A stretch of 64,000 nucleotides of DNA from Schaalia odontolytica. GTDB taxonomy: Bacteria > Actinomycetota > Actinomycetes > Actinomycetales > Actinomycetaceae. Made by a program: the position numbers and the translations under genes. Shown here one piece after another: positions 36,967-45,899 of the stretch; the first letter of the stretch is position 1; every line of letters starts with the position of its first letter. The notes beneath the pieces are model-generated. The model saw only the letters and a list, made by a program, of their open reading frames with translations, had not been told where the DNA came from and did not search any database. The stretch is taken from contig NZ_PKKM01000008.1 in NCBI RefSeq assembly GCF_002847525.1, positions 21,494 to 85,493 on the forward strand. Direction: 5' to 3'.

Positions 36967-37476
36967 TCAGACCTGCGCCAGGTCCGTGACCTCAGCATCC
37001 GTCAGCTCGACGAGGTCGAGGGGGCTCAGTTCGACGCTGAGGCCTCGGCGCCCGCCCGAGACGATCATGGTCTCGTGGTCCAGGCAGGAAGAGTCGATGA
37101 ACAGCCGGTGCGCAGTGGTCTGCCCGAGCGGGCTGATGCCGCCCACGACGTAGCCGGTGCGGCGCTGTGCGACGGCAGGGTCGGCCATGGCGGCGCTCTT
37201 GGCACCTGCGGCCTTGGCGATCAGTTTCATGGACAGGTGTGCCAGCGCGGGCACGCAGCCGACGACGAACTCGCCGGTGGGTTCCAGGCGCACCATGAGG
37301 GTCTTGAAAGCCTGGGTGGGGTCGATGCCCAGCTTCTCGACGGTTTCCTCCCCAAACGCCCGGGCGGCCGGGTCGTGCTCGTACTCGTGAACGGTAAAAG
37401 CAACGCCGGCCGCCGTGAGCGCCTCGATGGCGCGGGTGGGGCCACCGCCGTGATCCTTGCTGTGTTTACGAGCCAT
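36967..37476 (-). CDS. ybaK: Cys-tRNA(Pro)/Cys-tRNA(Cys) deacylase YbaK
   Basis: 169 residues. YbaK/EbsC family editing protein that hydrolyses Cys-tRNA(Pro) formed by prolyl-tRNA synthetase. Visible signatures: EYEHDPAARAFGEE, QAFKTLMVR, the active-site GYVVGGISPLGQ and FIDSSCLDHETMIVSGGRRG. TACACT ends 6 nt before the ATG at 37476 without a separate ribosome site, so a leaderless start is likely. Confidence 0.92.
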   Translation of the reverse strand: MARKHSKDHGGGPTRAIEALTAAGVAFTVHEYEHDPAARAFGEETVEKLGIDPTQAFKTLMVRLEPTGEFVVGCVPALAHLSMKLIAKAAGAKSAAMADPAVAQRRTGYVVGGISPLGQTTAHRLFIDSSCLDHETMIVSGGRRGLSVELSPLDLVELTDAEVTDLAQV

Positions 37477-37495
37477 AACCCCAGTGTAGGACGCG

Positions 37496-37885
37496 TCAGA
37501 GGATGGACGCGGTCGGGTCGTCGATGACGGCCTTGCCGAAGGGGAAGCAGGTGATCGGGATCATCTTGAGGTTGGCGATAGCCAGCGGGATGCCGACGAT
37601 AGTGACGGCCTGCGCGGCGGCGGTGGTGATGTGGCCGATGGCGAGCCACAGACCCGCGACCAGGAACCACACGATGTTCATGAGGCCAGAGCCCGCGCCC
37701 ACGCCCGGCTTGTCGATGACGCGCTTGCCAAACGGCCACAGCACGTAACCGGCGATGCGGAAGCAGGCCACGCCCGCGGGGATCGTGACGACGAAGATGC
37801 AGGCGACGACACCCGCAAGGAGGTATCCCAGGAAGAGCGGGAGCCCTCCGAAGAGGAACCAGATGATGTTGAGCAGGGTACGCAT
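37496..37885 (-). CDS. yccF: YccF-domain inner membrane protein
   Basis: 129 residues made of two repeats of the YccF domain (LLNIIWFLFGGLPLFLGYLLAG and LMNIVWFLVAGLWLAIGHITTA, each ending in a PFG[KR]xVID motif), with four membrane helices. Function unknown. AAAGGA lies 6 nt before the ATG at 37885. The 20-bp gap to ybaK suggests co-transcription. Confidence 0.88.
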   Translation of the reverse strand: MRTLLNIIWFLFGGLPLFLGYLLAGVVACIFVVTIPAGVACFRIAGYVLWPFGKRVIDKPGVGAGSGLMNIVWFLVAGLWLAIGHITTAAAQAVTIVGIPLAIANLKMIPITCFPFGKAVIDDPTASIL

Positions 37886-38000
37886 GGCGTGTCCTTTCCT
37901 TGATCTGTGAACATTCTAGTCTGCCACGACTCCTCGCTCAGATTCCCCTGAGTCGCCCCTGATTGGCCCCTGAAAGTTACTCCGCGCGTACCATGAGGGC

Positions 38001-38699
38001 ATGAGTATTCCCGAGGCCATCGCCGCTGCCCGCGACCGCATCGACCGCGCGACATCCGCGTGCGGCCGCACCGATTCGGTGCACCTGGAGCTGGCGGTCA
38101 AGACGCGCACGCCCGAGGAATGCCGCGAAGCCGCCGCCGCCCTGAGCGAGGCGGGCCTACCTATCCTGCTCGGCCACAACCGCGTGCAGGAGGCGCGTGC
38201 GACGGTGGAGGCGATCCGCGAGGTACCCGGCGCACGCATTCACCTGATTGGGCCTCTGCAGTCCAACAAGATCAACCACGCGCTGGCCTGCGTGGACGCG
38301 ATCGAGTCGCTCGACTCCCCCGCGCTGGCCTCGAAGATCGACGCGCGGGCGACCGGCACGCTCCCGGTGTTCGTCGAGGTGAACGTCTCGGGCGAGGCCA
38401 CGAAGCACGGCTGCGCCCCCTCCGACGTCGCCGCACTGATCGACGCGGTCGAGACCTCGGCCCACCTGCAGCTCGTGGGCTTCATGACGGTGGGCCTGAA
38501 CTCCCCCGTTGAGGCCGACGTGCGCGCCGCCTACGCGCAGCTGCGCGGCATCAGGGACGAGGCAGCGGCGCGCCTGGGCATCGAAGAATCCGACCTCGCG
38601 CTGTCGATGGGCATGAGCCGCGACCTGGAGTGGGCTATCGCCGAGGGGGCGACGATCGTGCGCCTGGGAACGGCTGTTTTCGGAGCCCGCCGCCTCTGA
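38001..38699 (+). CDS. YggS-family PLP homeostasis protein
   Basis: 232 residues. Alanine-racemase N-terminal-like barrel without the C-terminal domain. PLP lysine in LELAVKTR (the family usually has VSK), then GHNRVQEA, IHLIGPLQSNKIN, VFVEVNVSGEATKHGC, LVGFMTVG and the LSMGMSRDLEWAIAEGATIVRLGTAVFG signature. It maintains pyridoxal phosphate balance. TACCAT ends 6 nt before the ATG, suggesting a leaderless mRNA. Confidence 0.92.
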   Translation: MSIPEAIAAARDRIDRATSACGRTDSVHLELAVKTRTPEECREAAAALSEAGLPILLGHNRVQEARATVEAIREVPGARIHLIGPLQSNKINHALACVDAIESLDSPALASKIDARATGTLPVFVEVNVSGEATKHGCAPSDVAALIDAVETSAHLQLVGFMTVGLNSPVEADVRAAYAQLRGIRDEAAARLGIEESDLALSMGMSRDLEWAIAEGATIVRLGTAVFGARRL

Positions 38700-38746
38700 C
38701 GAGACCGCTCAACCCCGCCCGCGTCACACCCGTTAGGATTGAGGGC

Positions 38747-39367
38747 ATGATGAGCGTTCTTGCTGGACTATCAGCGTCGATCCTGGCACTCGCACCGATC
38801 ACCAACCCGATCGGAGGTCTCGCCGCCTTCGCGGGCCTGACCGCGTCCGACGATCCGGCGGCAGTGCGCTCCCAGGCATGGAAGACCGGCATCTACGTGT
38901 TCGCGATCCTGACGGCCTTTGCTGTCTGCGGCTCGCTCATCATGCGCTTCTTCGGCTTCGACCTGCCCTCCCTGCAGATCGCCGGCGGCCTCGTCGTCGC
39001 GCACTCGGGTTTCTCGATGCTGGAAAACAAGCGCCGCTCCACCAACGAGGAGGACCAGCACGCGACGGCCAAGGCGGATGTGTCTTTCTCCCCCATGGCG
39101 CTGCCCCTCATCGCAGGACCCGGCTCGATCGGCGTCGTCATCGCGTTGGCCGCCCGCAATACGGCCATCGGATTCCACGTCGGCGTCGTCCTAGGAATTG
39201 CGGTGACAGCCGCCGCCATCGCGGTGCTGCTGCGCTACGGAACGCCCTGGATCGACAAGCTCGGAGCTACCGGCGTCGGCGCGATCGTGCGAATTATGGG
39301 CTTCCTTATCCTCGTCATCGGCGTCGAACTCATCATCCACGGGGTGCGCGCACTTCAGCTCTTCTAA
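38747..39367 (+). CDS. MarC-family (UPF0056) membrane protein
   Basis: 206 residues from ATG 38747 (or 38750) with about six membrane helices. MarC motifs: ITNPIGGLAAFAGLT and SPMALPLIAGPGSIGVVIALA. Members were named after the marRAB locus, but no antibiotic role is established. A TAGGAT hexamer ends 7 nt before the ATG; GAGGG is also present. A longer frame overlapping yggS is rejected. Confidence 0.85.
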   Translation: MMSVLAGLSASILALAPITNPIGGLAAFAGLTASDDPAAVRSQAWKTGIYVFAILTAFAVCGSLIMRFFGFDLPSLQIAGGLVVAHSGFSMLENKRRSTNEEDQHATAKADVSFSPMALPLIAGPGSIGVVIALAARNTAIGFHVGVVLGIAVTAAAIAVLLRYGTPWIDKLGATGVGAIVRIMGFLILVIGVELIIHGVRALQLF

Positions 39368-39390
39368 GACCGCCCGCTGTTAAACGCGAA

Positions 39391-39429
39391 AGCCCGCCCC
39401 GGCCTCGTCGAAACGACGCCGAAGCGGGC
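39391..39429. terminator. Imperfect hairpin between marC and the lipoate ligase, containing the dispersed motif
   Basis: GCCCGC...GGC..CTCGTCG pairs imperfectly with CGACG..CCG..GCGGGC; the motif copy CCCCGGCCTCGTCG is at 39397-39410. It lies between convergent genes. Confidence 0.5.
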
Positions 39430-39445
39430 CACGAATAAGGGGCAC

Positions 39446-40495
39446 TCAGGGGATGCGGTGCACCCACTCCTCGCGCGCGAACTTCGTCTCGCAGCGCTTG
39501 CGTGCGACCTCGAGGTCCGCCTCGGTGATGGTGCCGACGCTCGCGTTGTACTTCTCCTTGAAGTGATCGAAGAACACCTGCAGGATCTCTTCGCGCGCCA
39601 TGCCGGTCTGGGAGCGCATGGGATCCACGCGCTTGACGGCGCTGCGGGTGCCCTTGTCGCGGATCTTCTCCATGCCGATGCGCAGGACTTCGTTCATCTT
39701 GATGGCGTCGATGTCGTAGGCCATGGTCACGTGGTGGACCATGTAGCCGTTGGCCCAGCGCTTCTGCGCGGCGCCGCCGATCTTGCCGAACTCGGAGGCG
39801 ATGTCGTTGAGCGGCACGTACTTGGCCTTGATGCCCAGCTTTTCGAGGACCTCCATGACCCACTGATCGAGGTACGGGTAGGCCTGCTCGAAGCTCATTC
39901 CCTCCACGAGGGCGGTGGGGATGACAAGCGAGTAGGTGATGCAGTTGCCGGGCTCCATGAACATGGCGCCGCCACCGGTGACGCGCCGCGACACGGTGAT
40001 GCCGTATCGATCCACGCCGTCCTGTTGGATTTCGTTTTGGTAGGACTGGAAGGAGCCGATGACGACCTGGGGGCCGTTCCACTCCCACAGGCGCATGAAG
40101 GGCTTGCGGCGCCCCGCGGCCACGTCTTCGACCAGGGTTTCGTCCATGGCGACGTTGATCATCGGGTCGACGACGGGGCCGTGGATGACGTCGAAGTCGA
40201 TGTCGTCCCACGACAGGGCGGCGCCCAGCGCGCGGCGTACGGCGATGCCGACGGCCTCGGGGGTCACGCCCATGAGGGTGTCTCCCTCGTGGAGGGCGGC
40301 CTCCACGCGCGCGGCCAGATCCTTCGCGCTCGACGAGGCCGGGGCCCCTTCGAGGGACGCGGTGATCCGGGTGAGCGCGTCGTCGGGGTCGAGGAAGAAG
40401 TCACCGGACACGCTCACGCGCGCGAGGCGATCCTCCTCCACGTCGGTGTCGACGACGACGAGCTTTCCTCCGGGGACTTTGTATTCTCCATGCAT
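39446..40495 (-). CDS. Lipoate--protein ligase A with accessory domain at the N-terminus
   Basis: 349 residues from ATG 40495. The first 90 or so residues (MHGEYKVPGGKLVVVDTDVEED...) resemble the accessory domain that is C-terminal in E. coli LplA and a separate LplB protein in Thermoplasma. The catalytic LplA/LipB domain follows, with MRLWEWNGPQVVIGSFQ, RRVTGGGAMFMEPGNCITYSL and the lysine motif FGKIGGAAQKRWANGYMVHHVTM. It attaches lipoate to 2-oxoacid dehydrogenases or GcvH. TACAAT ends 7 nt before this ATG (leaderless). A GTG at 40522 overlapping the ilvD stop as GTGA is the alternative start. Confidence 0.88.
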   Translation of the reverse strand: MHGEYKVPGGKLVVVDTDVEEDRLARVSVSGDFFLDPDDALTRITASLEGAPASSSAKDLAARVEAALHEGDTLMGVTPEAVGIAVRRALGAALSWDDIDFDVIHGPVVDPMINVAMDETLVEDVAAGRRKPFMRLWEWNGPQVVIGSFQSYQNEIQQDGVDRYGITVSRRVTGGGAMFMEPGNCITYSLVIPTALVEGMSFEQAYPYLDQWVMEVLEKLGIKAKYVPLNDIASEFGKIGGAAQKRWANGYMVHHVTMAYDIDAIKMNEVLRIGMEKIRDKGTRSAVKRVDPMRSQTGMAREEILQVFFDHFKEKYNASVGTITEADLEVARKRCETKFAREEWVHRIP

Positions 40496-40518
40496 GCCCA
40501 CGATTGTAGGCGCTTCGC

Positions 40519-42366
40519 TCACGCCCAGTCGGGCAGGACGCGCACGCCGCCCTTGTCGGCGGATGCGGCGAGCATGCCGTAGACGCGCAGGGCGTCGGAG
40601 ACTTGGCGGGCGCGAGGCTTAGAGGGCTTCCACGGGGCGGCGCCCTTTTCGGCGCGGCGGCGCTCGAGTTCCTCGTCGCTCACGTTGGCGCGCAGGACGC
40701 GGTTGTTGACGTCGATTTCGATCTCGTCGCCGGTGCGCACGAGGCCGATCGCGCCGCCGGCCGCGGCCTCGGGCGAGATGTGACCGATGGAGATGCCGGA
40801 CGTGCCGCCGGAGAAGCGGCCGTCGGTGATGAGGGCGCACTTCTTGCCCAGGCCCAGGCCCTTGAGGTAGGAGGTCGGGTAGAGCATTTCCTGCATGCCG
40901 GGGCCGCCCTTGGGGCCCTCGTACTGGATGACGACGACGTCGCCTTCCTTAACTTGCTTGCTGAGGATGGCCTCGACGGCTTCCTCCTGGGATTCGACGA
41001 CGAAGGCCTTGCCGACGAAGTGGAAGAGGGACTCGTCGATGCCGGCGGACTTGATGATCGCGCCGTTGGCGGCGATGTTGCCGTAGAGGACCGCGAGGCC
41101 GCCGTCCTTCGTGTAGGCGTGCTCGACGGAGCGGATGCAGCCGGCCTCGGAGTCGGTGTCGAGGGACTCGAAGAGGTTGGCGGTCGAGAATGCCTGGGTG
41201 GTGCGCACGCCGCCGGGGGCGGCGAGGAAGCGGTGCTTGGCCTCGTCGGTGGCGCTCCCGCTGCGCACGTCCCAGGCGCCCAGCCAGTCGGCGAGGTTGT
41301 CGGAGTGGACGGAGCGGACGTCGCGGTTGAGCAGGCCGGCGCGGTCAAGCTCGCCGAGCAGGGCGGGGATGCCGCCGGCGCGGTGGACGTGCTCGATGTG
41401 GTAGGTCGTGGAGTTGGGGGCCACCTTGCACAGGCAGGGCACGCGGCGCGAGATCGCGTCGATATCGTCGAGCGTGAAGTCGACACCGGCCTCGTTGGCG
41501 ATGGCGAGGATGTGCAGGACGGTGTTGGTGGAACCGCCCATGGCCACGTCCAGGCTCATGGCGTTCTCGAAGGCGGCCTTGGTGGCGATGGAACGCGGCA
41601 GGACCGAGTCGTCCTCGTTGTCATAGTAGGCGCGGCACATGTCGACGATGCGCGTGCCGGCCTCGGTGAAGAGCTTCTTGCGTTCGATCTGGGTGGCGAG
41701 GGTGGTGCCGTTGCCGGGCAGGGCCAGGCCGATGGCCTCGTTGAGGCAGTTCATGGAGTTCGCGGTGAACATGCCTGCGCAGGAGCCGCAGGTGGGGCAC
41801 GCGTTGGCTTCGATGCTGGCCAGCTGGTTGTCGCTGACGGAGTCGTCAACGGCCATGACCATGGCGTCGATGAGGTCGAGGCGGTGCTCGACGACGCCTT
41901 CGACGGCAGCGCCAGATTCCATGGGGCCGCCGGACACGAAGATGGTCGGGATGTTCAGGCGCATGGCGGCCAGGAGCATGCCGGGGGTGATCTTGTCGCA
42001 GTTGGAGATGCACACGAGGGCGTCGGCGCGGTGCGCGTTGACCATGGTTTCGACGCAGTCGGCGATGAGGTCGCGGCTGGGCAGGGAGTAGAGCATACCG
42101 TCGTGGCCCATGGCGATGCCGTCGTCGACGGCGATCGTGTTGAATTCCTTGGCGACGCCGCCGGCTGCTTCGATGGCTCCGGCGACGAGGTCACCCATGT
42201 TCTTGAGGTGCACGTGGCCGGGCACGAACTGGGTGAAGGAGTTGGCGATGGCGATGATCGGCTTGCCGAAGTCGCCGTCCGTCATGCCGGTGGCGCGCCA
42301 CAGGGCGCGAGCTCCGGCCATGTTGCGGCCTTGGGTGGATGTTGCCGAGCGCAGCGGGCGACTCAT
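40519..42366 (-). CDS. ilvD: Dihydroxy-acid dehydratase
   Basis: 615 residues from ATG 42366, with AAAGG upstream. Dehydrates dihydroxy-isovalerate or -methylvalerate in Val, Ile and Leu synthesis. Fe-S/metal ligands: Cys123 with the carbamylated-lysine motif ISNCDK, and Cys190/193/196 in [31 protein letters not shown] is near the C-terminus. A longer frame starting at 42444 has no homology and no site. Cytoplasmic. Confidence 0.97.
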   Translation of the reverse strand: MSRPLRSATSTQGRNMAGARALWRATGMTDGDFGKPIIAIANSFTQFVPGHVHLKNMGDLVAGAIEAAGGVAKEFNTIAVDDGIAMGHDGMLYSLPSRDLIADCVETMVNAHRADALVCISNCDKITPGMLLAAMRLNIPTIFVSGGPMESGAAVEGVVEHRLDLIDAMVMAVDDSVSDNQLASIEANACPTCGSCAGMFTANSMNCLNEAIGLALPGNGTTLATQIERKKLFTEAGTRIVDMCRAYYDNEDDSVLPRSIATKAAFENAMSLDVAMGGSTNTVLHILAIANEAGVDFTLDDIDAISRRVPCLCKVAPNSTTYHIEHVHRAGGIPALLGELDRAGLLNRDVRSVHSDNLADWLGAWDVRSGSATDEAKHRFLAAPGGVRTTQAFSTANLFESLDTDSEAGCIRSVEHAYTKDGGLAVLYGNIAANGAIIKSAGIDESLFHFVGKAFVVESQEEAVEAILSKQVKEGDVVVIQYEGPKGGPGMQEMLYPTSYLKGLGLGKKCALITDGRFSGGTSGISIGHISPEAAAGGAIGLVRTGDEIEIDVNNRVLRANVSDEELERRRAEKGAAPWKPSKPRARQVSDALRVYGMLAASADKGGVRVLPDWA

Positions 42367-42688
42367 GATGTGCCTTTCTTTTGCCTTGTAATGACTCAAC
42401 AGTAGGAGCGTGAGCGCTGCGTTTCCGTGCGGGTTTCGTCTCATGGACGAGGCCGGGGCTGGGTGGGGGCGGTTTTCGCGCGGTATTTCGGGGGCTGTAG
42501 CGAGTGGGTCGCCGTGTCAGTGGATGGACGCTTGTGGGCGTGATTGCAAGGAAAACGCAAGGGGTGCGTGCGTGAATTAGTGTCTGGCCAGATGAGTGGT
42601 TGATCGCATTGGTCATGCTTCGGACATTCGGCCTCGTTCTCGACACGCGAAACGTAGGCTGAGGGCACAGTGAAGAGAAAGGACTGCG
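42367..42688. other. 322-bp divergent promoter region between ilvD and the methionine-synthase-like gene
   Basis: No convincing gene. It contains one copy of the dispersed motif, GACGAGGCCGGGGCT (42446-42460), and a perfect 10-bp palindrome TCTGGCCAGA (42583-42592), about 96 bp before the plus-strand start codon, that could be an operator. No T-box or SAM riboswitch pattern was recognised. Confidence 0.5.
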
Positions 42689-43882
42689 ATGACCATTCGC
42701 ACCACTCATGTTGGTTCCCTGCCCCGTACCCCCGAGCTGCTTAAGGCAAACGCCGCGCACCGCGAGGGTTCCCTGAGCGACGCTGATTTCACCTCTGTGC
42801 TGCAGGCTGAGGTTGATGGCGTTGTGAAGCGTCAGGCTGAGATTGGCCTGGATATCGTCAACGACGGCGAGTACGGCCACGCGATGCTCGACACGGTTGA
42901 TTACGGCGCGTGGTGGACGTATTCCTTCTCGCGTTTTGGCGGTCTGTCGTTTGAGAACTCGGGTGGCTTTGAGCTGCGTCCCCCGGCTGGCCGCGATGGC
43001 CGCCTGGCTTTCTCGTCGTTTGCTGAGCGCCGCGACTGGCAGCGTTTCGCGGACGCGTACGGTGACCCGGAGTCGGGTATTCAGATCGTGAGCGACAACA
43101 AGGTCTTGTTCCCGGCGATCGTGGACGAGCTGACCTACATCGGTGCTGAGGCCGTGGAGCGCGATATCGCGGGCGTGAAGCACGCGCTGGAGGCTGTGGG
43201 GAAGCCCGTGTCGGATGGTTTCGTGGCGGCGATTTCGCCGGGTTCGGCGGCTCGCGTGGGCAACGCGTTCTACGAGGATGACGAGGCCGTGGTGTGGGCG
43301 TGCGCGGACGTGCTGCGCGAGGAGTACAAGCGCATTACGGACGCGGGCCTGACGGTGCAGATTGACGCGCCGGATATCGCGGAGGGCTGGGATCAGATGA
43401 ACCCTGAGCCGTCCGTTGAGGATTACCGCGCGTTCTCTCGCGTGCGTATCGACGCGCTGAACCACGCGCTGGAGGGCATTGACCCGTCTCTGGTGCGTTT
43501 CCACGTGTGCTGGGGTTCGTGGCACGGCCCGCACACGACGGATATTGCGTTCAAGGACATCGTGGATCTGGCCCTGCTGGTCAACGCGAACGGACTGACG
43601 TTCGAGGCGGCGAATGCTCGCCACGCGCACGAGTGGACGATCTGGCGCGACATCGAACTGCCTGAGGGCAAGTACCTGATCCCGGGCGTGGTGTCGCACT
43701 CGACGAACGTTGTGGAGCACCCGGAGCTGGTGGCTCAGCGTATCCGCCAGTTCGCGGACATTGTGGGCGATGAGCGTGTCGTGGCGTCGACGGACTGTGG
43801 CCTGGGCGGCCGCATCTACCCGTCGATCGCGCGGGCGAAGCTGGAGGCTCTTACCGAGGGCGCTCGTCTCGCATCGAAGTGA
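42689..43882 (+). CDS. Short cobalamin-independent methionine synthase-like protein (MetE C-terminal domain)
   Basis: 397 residues, equal to the catalytic C-terminal half of MetE only. MTIRTTHVGSLPRTPELL at the start, DIVNDGEYG, then the zinc-site region FHVCWGSWHGPH and the last cysteine in ASTDCGLGGR. Stand-alone forms (YxjG/YxjH-like) use alternative methyl donors. GAAAGGA lies before the ATG. Codon use (many GCT, GGT, CGT) differs from neighbours and hints at high expression. It ends in a strong terminator. Confidence 0.87.
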   Translation: MTIRTTHVGSLPRTPELLKANAAHREGSLSDADFTSVLQAEVDGVVKRQAEIGLDIVNDGEYGHAMLDTVDYGAWWTYSFSRFGGLSFENSGGFELRPPAGRDGRLAFSSFAERRDWQRFADAYGDPESGIQIVSDNKVLFPAIVDELTYIGAEAVERDIAGVKHALEAVGKPVSDGFVAAISPGSAARVGNAFYEDDEAVVWACADVLREEYKRITDAGLTVQIDAPDIAEGWDQMNPEPSVEDYRAFSRVRIDALNHALEGIDPSLVRFHVCWGSWHGPHTTDIAFKDIVDLALLVNANGLTFEAANARHAHEWTIWRDIELPEGKYLIPGVVSHSTNVVEHPELVAQRIRQFADIVGDERVVASTDCGLGGRIYPSIARAKLEALTEGARLASK

Positions 43883-43903
43883 TCGCCTGATTGCTGGCCT
43901 GGG

Positions 43904-43941
43904 GCGCGCGGGGTGGATGAGGATCCACCCCGCGCGCTTTT
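43904..43941 (+). terminator. Rho-independent terminator of the methionine-synthase-like gene
   Basis: Perfect 15-bp stem GCGCGCGGGGTGGAT (43904-43918) and ATCCACCCCGCGCGC (43923-43937), followed by TTTT, 21 bp past the stop. Confidence 0.92.
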
Positions 43942-43987
43942 CCCAGGGTTTTCTCAGCCAAAGCTCCCCGTTCTTTGAGCTTGGCGT

Positions 43988-44005
43988 CACACAATGAATT
44001 GTGTG
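43988..44005. promoter_or_regulatory. Perfect palindrome, candidate operator
   Basis: CACACAAT-GA-ATTGTGTG, 8-bp arms, in the 325-bp gap before the second lipoprotein-ABC locus. Apart from this, the terminator and the hairpin at 44008-44081, no gene was seen in 43883-44207. Confidence 0.5.
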
Positions 44006-44007
44006 TT

Positions 44008-44081
44008 GCAGCCCCCGTTTCCGGGTCGGCTTGCCGCGGTGGGGATCGCACGCCGCGTCGGGTTCCGGGATTGGGGGCTGC
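44008..44081 (+). ncRNA. Candidate structured element (nested stem)
   Basis: GCAGCCCCC (44008-44016) pairs with GGGGGCTGC (44073-44081); inside it CCGG (44021-44024) can pair with CCGG (44065-44068), and CGCGG (44035-44039) with CCGCG (44053-44057). Three coaxial stems suggest an RNA structure in a leader or a remnant inverted repeat. No known riboswitch was recognised. Confidence 0.3.
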
Positions 44082-44207
44082 GGCGCGTTTGGGGTCATCT
44101 GATCATCCCCATCTCAATTCATTTCTCCGTCATGCAGAAAACAGAGCCCTTTCTTCGTTATTCTGGAAGTAAGCACCCATTGTCGAGGCTGTTCGAGGGA
44201 GAACATC

Positions 44208-44831
44208 ATGGGAGCAAACACCAGGGAGGGCACGTACTCCATCCGTTCGCGCGTTGGTTTGCTCGCTGCCGCTCTTGTCATCGTCGCCACGGCTTGTGGC
44301 TGCCAACAGACCACGCCCGCGGCGGAGGGGCCGTGGGCGGCCGACATTGAGCAGGCGCGCAATGAGTGGGCGTCCAACGAGTTCGTTCAATCTGTCCTGG
44401 CCGACTCTGCCATCAGCGAGGCCGAACTCCAGGACATGCGTCAGCGCGTGCTGAGCTGCCTGACAGACAAGGGCGTCACCGGCGCATCGTTCAGCCCGAG
44501 CGGCGGGTTGAGCGTCCCCGATCAGCCGGTCGGCTCCTCCATATCTGAGGAACAGCAAGAAGAATTCGTCCACGCCTGTTCCATCGAAGCCGGTCAGCCG
44601 ATCATCGAGGCGCTCGAGTTCGACATGCGAGTCAACCCGGACCACCTGGATATCAACGAGGTGTACACGCAGTGTTTGATCCGCAACAAGGCGGTTGAGC
44701 CGTCCTTCACGGCCCAAGAGCTCGCGCGCGCTCGCGAGAGCGGAACGCCTCTCGCAAGCACGTTGCCTTTCATTGACCCAGCTCAGGGGCCCGACATTTG
44801 GAAACGATGCGTCGAAGACCCCAGCAAATGA
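44208..44831 (+). CDS. Four-cysteine lipoprotein of the ABC transporter locus
   Basis: 207 residues. Signal peptide with lipobox VATAC (lipidated Cys30), then a domain with four spaced cysteines (84, 124, 156, 201), the first in CLTDKGV. This pattern parallels the 157-residue lipoprotein at 691-1164. GAGGGAG is 6 nt before the ATG. First of four tightly packed plus-strand genes (lipoprotein, adaptor, ATPase, permease). Family not recognised; a role as extracytoplasmic partner of the transporter is inferred. Confidence 0.78.
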   Translation: MGANTREGTYSIRSRVGLLAAALVIVATACGCQQTTPAAEGPWAADIEQARNEWASNEFVQSVLADSAISEAELQDMRQRVLSCLTDKGVTGASFSPSGGLSVPDQPVGSSISEEQQEEFVHACSIEAGQPIIEALEFDMRVNPDHLDINEVYTQCLIRNKAVEPSFTAQELARARESGTPLASTLPFIDPAQGPDIWKRCVEDPSK

Positions 44832-44855
44832 CCACAACCACCCTCAGGAGTTGAG

Positions 44856-45899
44856 ATGGCATCTTCTCGCCGCTGGCTCGCCCTCACCGCGTTTGTCGCT
44901 CTCATCGCCGGTGCGGGTGGGGTCAGCGCGGGTATTCTCATCGCCTCGCCGCCCACCCCGGCCTCGTTGGCATCGTCATCTGCTCCGTCGACGATCCCGG
45001 TCACCACCCGCGAGTTCACCGATACGCGCTCCCTCACCCTCACAATTCCCCCGGCCTCGCCTCACGAACTTACCTCCCCCGTCGCCGGGCGCATCACGGC
45101 CCTCCAGGCAGCGACGGGAACTCCCATCACGTCAGGTTCCATTCCCTGCGAGATTGATGGCCTTCCCCTTCTTGCCTTAGCCCTGTCCACTCCTCTCTAT
45201 CAGGACGTGGTGGACGGAGCGACCGGACCAGACATTGCGGCCCTGAACGCTGAGCTTGCGCGGCTCGGATATGGGGCTCCCGCGGAGTCTCAGCGGGTGA
45301 CGGCCGCCACGCGCGCGGCCCTGGCCTCGGCGATGGGTGTGAGCGACGGAGCCGGAGGTGTCCCCTCCCGCATCGAGGCCTCTCACGTCCTGTGGATTCC
45401 CGCGCCGACCGTCACCCCCTCGTCGGTTCCCGTTCGCCTGGGCGACAGCGTCGATACGAGCACTGTTCTCCTCGCCCTTGAGGACTCCCGCGACGCTTTG
45501 CGCCTCTCCGTGCCTCCGGACGCCTATCCCGCGGACCACGTCATCACCCTGGGGGACACGGACTACCCCGTTCCCGCTGACGGCGTCATCACCGACCCCA
45601 CACTGACGGCGACGATCCTATCCTCCAGCGAATACGCGACTTTCGTCCGTTCCGCCCCGAGCGGCGATGGACCCGTTCAGCTGCCAGTCTCCTGGAAGCT
45701 CTCCTCCCCCATCACCGTCACGGTCGTCCCGCCGGCCTCAGTGATCGGAGACGCGACGAACGCGTGCGTCTTTGCAAGCGGCGCGCCGATCCCCGTCTCT
45801 ATCGTTTCTTCCCAGCTTGGCCGAACCTACGTCCTGCCAACGACCCCGCTCTCCGCCGTCGACACCGCCGTCGAGGGACGCTCATGTCCGTCGAACTAG
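44856..45899 (+). CDS. Membrane-fusion/adaptor protein with peptidoglycan-binding segment
   Basis: 347 residues. One N-terminal membrane anchor (about 7-30), then a beta-barrel/lipoyl-like hybrid (ASPHELTSPVAGRITALQAATGTPI), a helical segment of peptidoglycan-binding-1 type (about 120-160, TGPDIAALNAELARLGYG...VTAATRAALASAMG) and a C-terminal barrel. This architecture equals the partial gene at the left edge of the window. It probably links the ABC permease to the cell wall. GGAG lies upstream; the last 16 bp overlap the ATPase gene. Confidence 0.8.
   Translation: MASSRRWLALTAFVALIAGAGGVSAGILIASPPTPASLASSSAPSTIPVTTREFTDTRSLTLTIPPASPHELTSPVAGRITALQAATGTPITSGSIPCEIDGLPLLALALSTPLYQDVVDGATGPDIAALNAELARLGYGAPAESQRVTAATRAALASAMGVSDGAGGVPSRIEASHVLWIPAPTVTPSSVPVRLGDSVDTSTVLLALEDSRDALRLSVPPDAYPADHVITLGDTDYPVPADGVITDPTLTATILSSSEYATFVRSAPSGDGPVQLPVSWKLSSPITVTVVPPASVIGDATNACVFASGAPIPVSIVSSQLGRTYVLPTTPLSAVDTAVEGRSCPSN

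Noticed and set aside
36910..36967. tRNA-like 3' fragment (GGAGTTCAAATCC resembling a T-arm) near the toxin-antitoxin pair
   Set aside because: No acceptor, D or anticodon stems could be built; could be a decayed tRNA or attachment site, but one arm is not enough to annotate.
40603..42405. 600-codon plus-strand frame opposite ilvD
   Set aside because: Shadow of ilvD; Gly/Val/Asp/Ala-rich without motifs.
42191..44098. 635-codon minus-strand frame spanning the methionine-synthase-like gene and the ilvD start
   Set aside because: It overlaps two well supported genes and both promoters, has no recognisable domain, and is explained by codon bias of the opposite strand.
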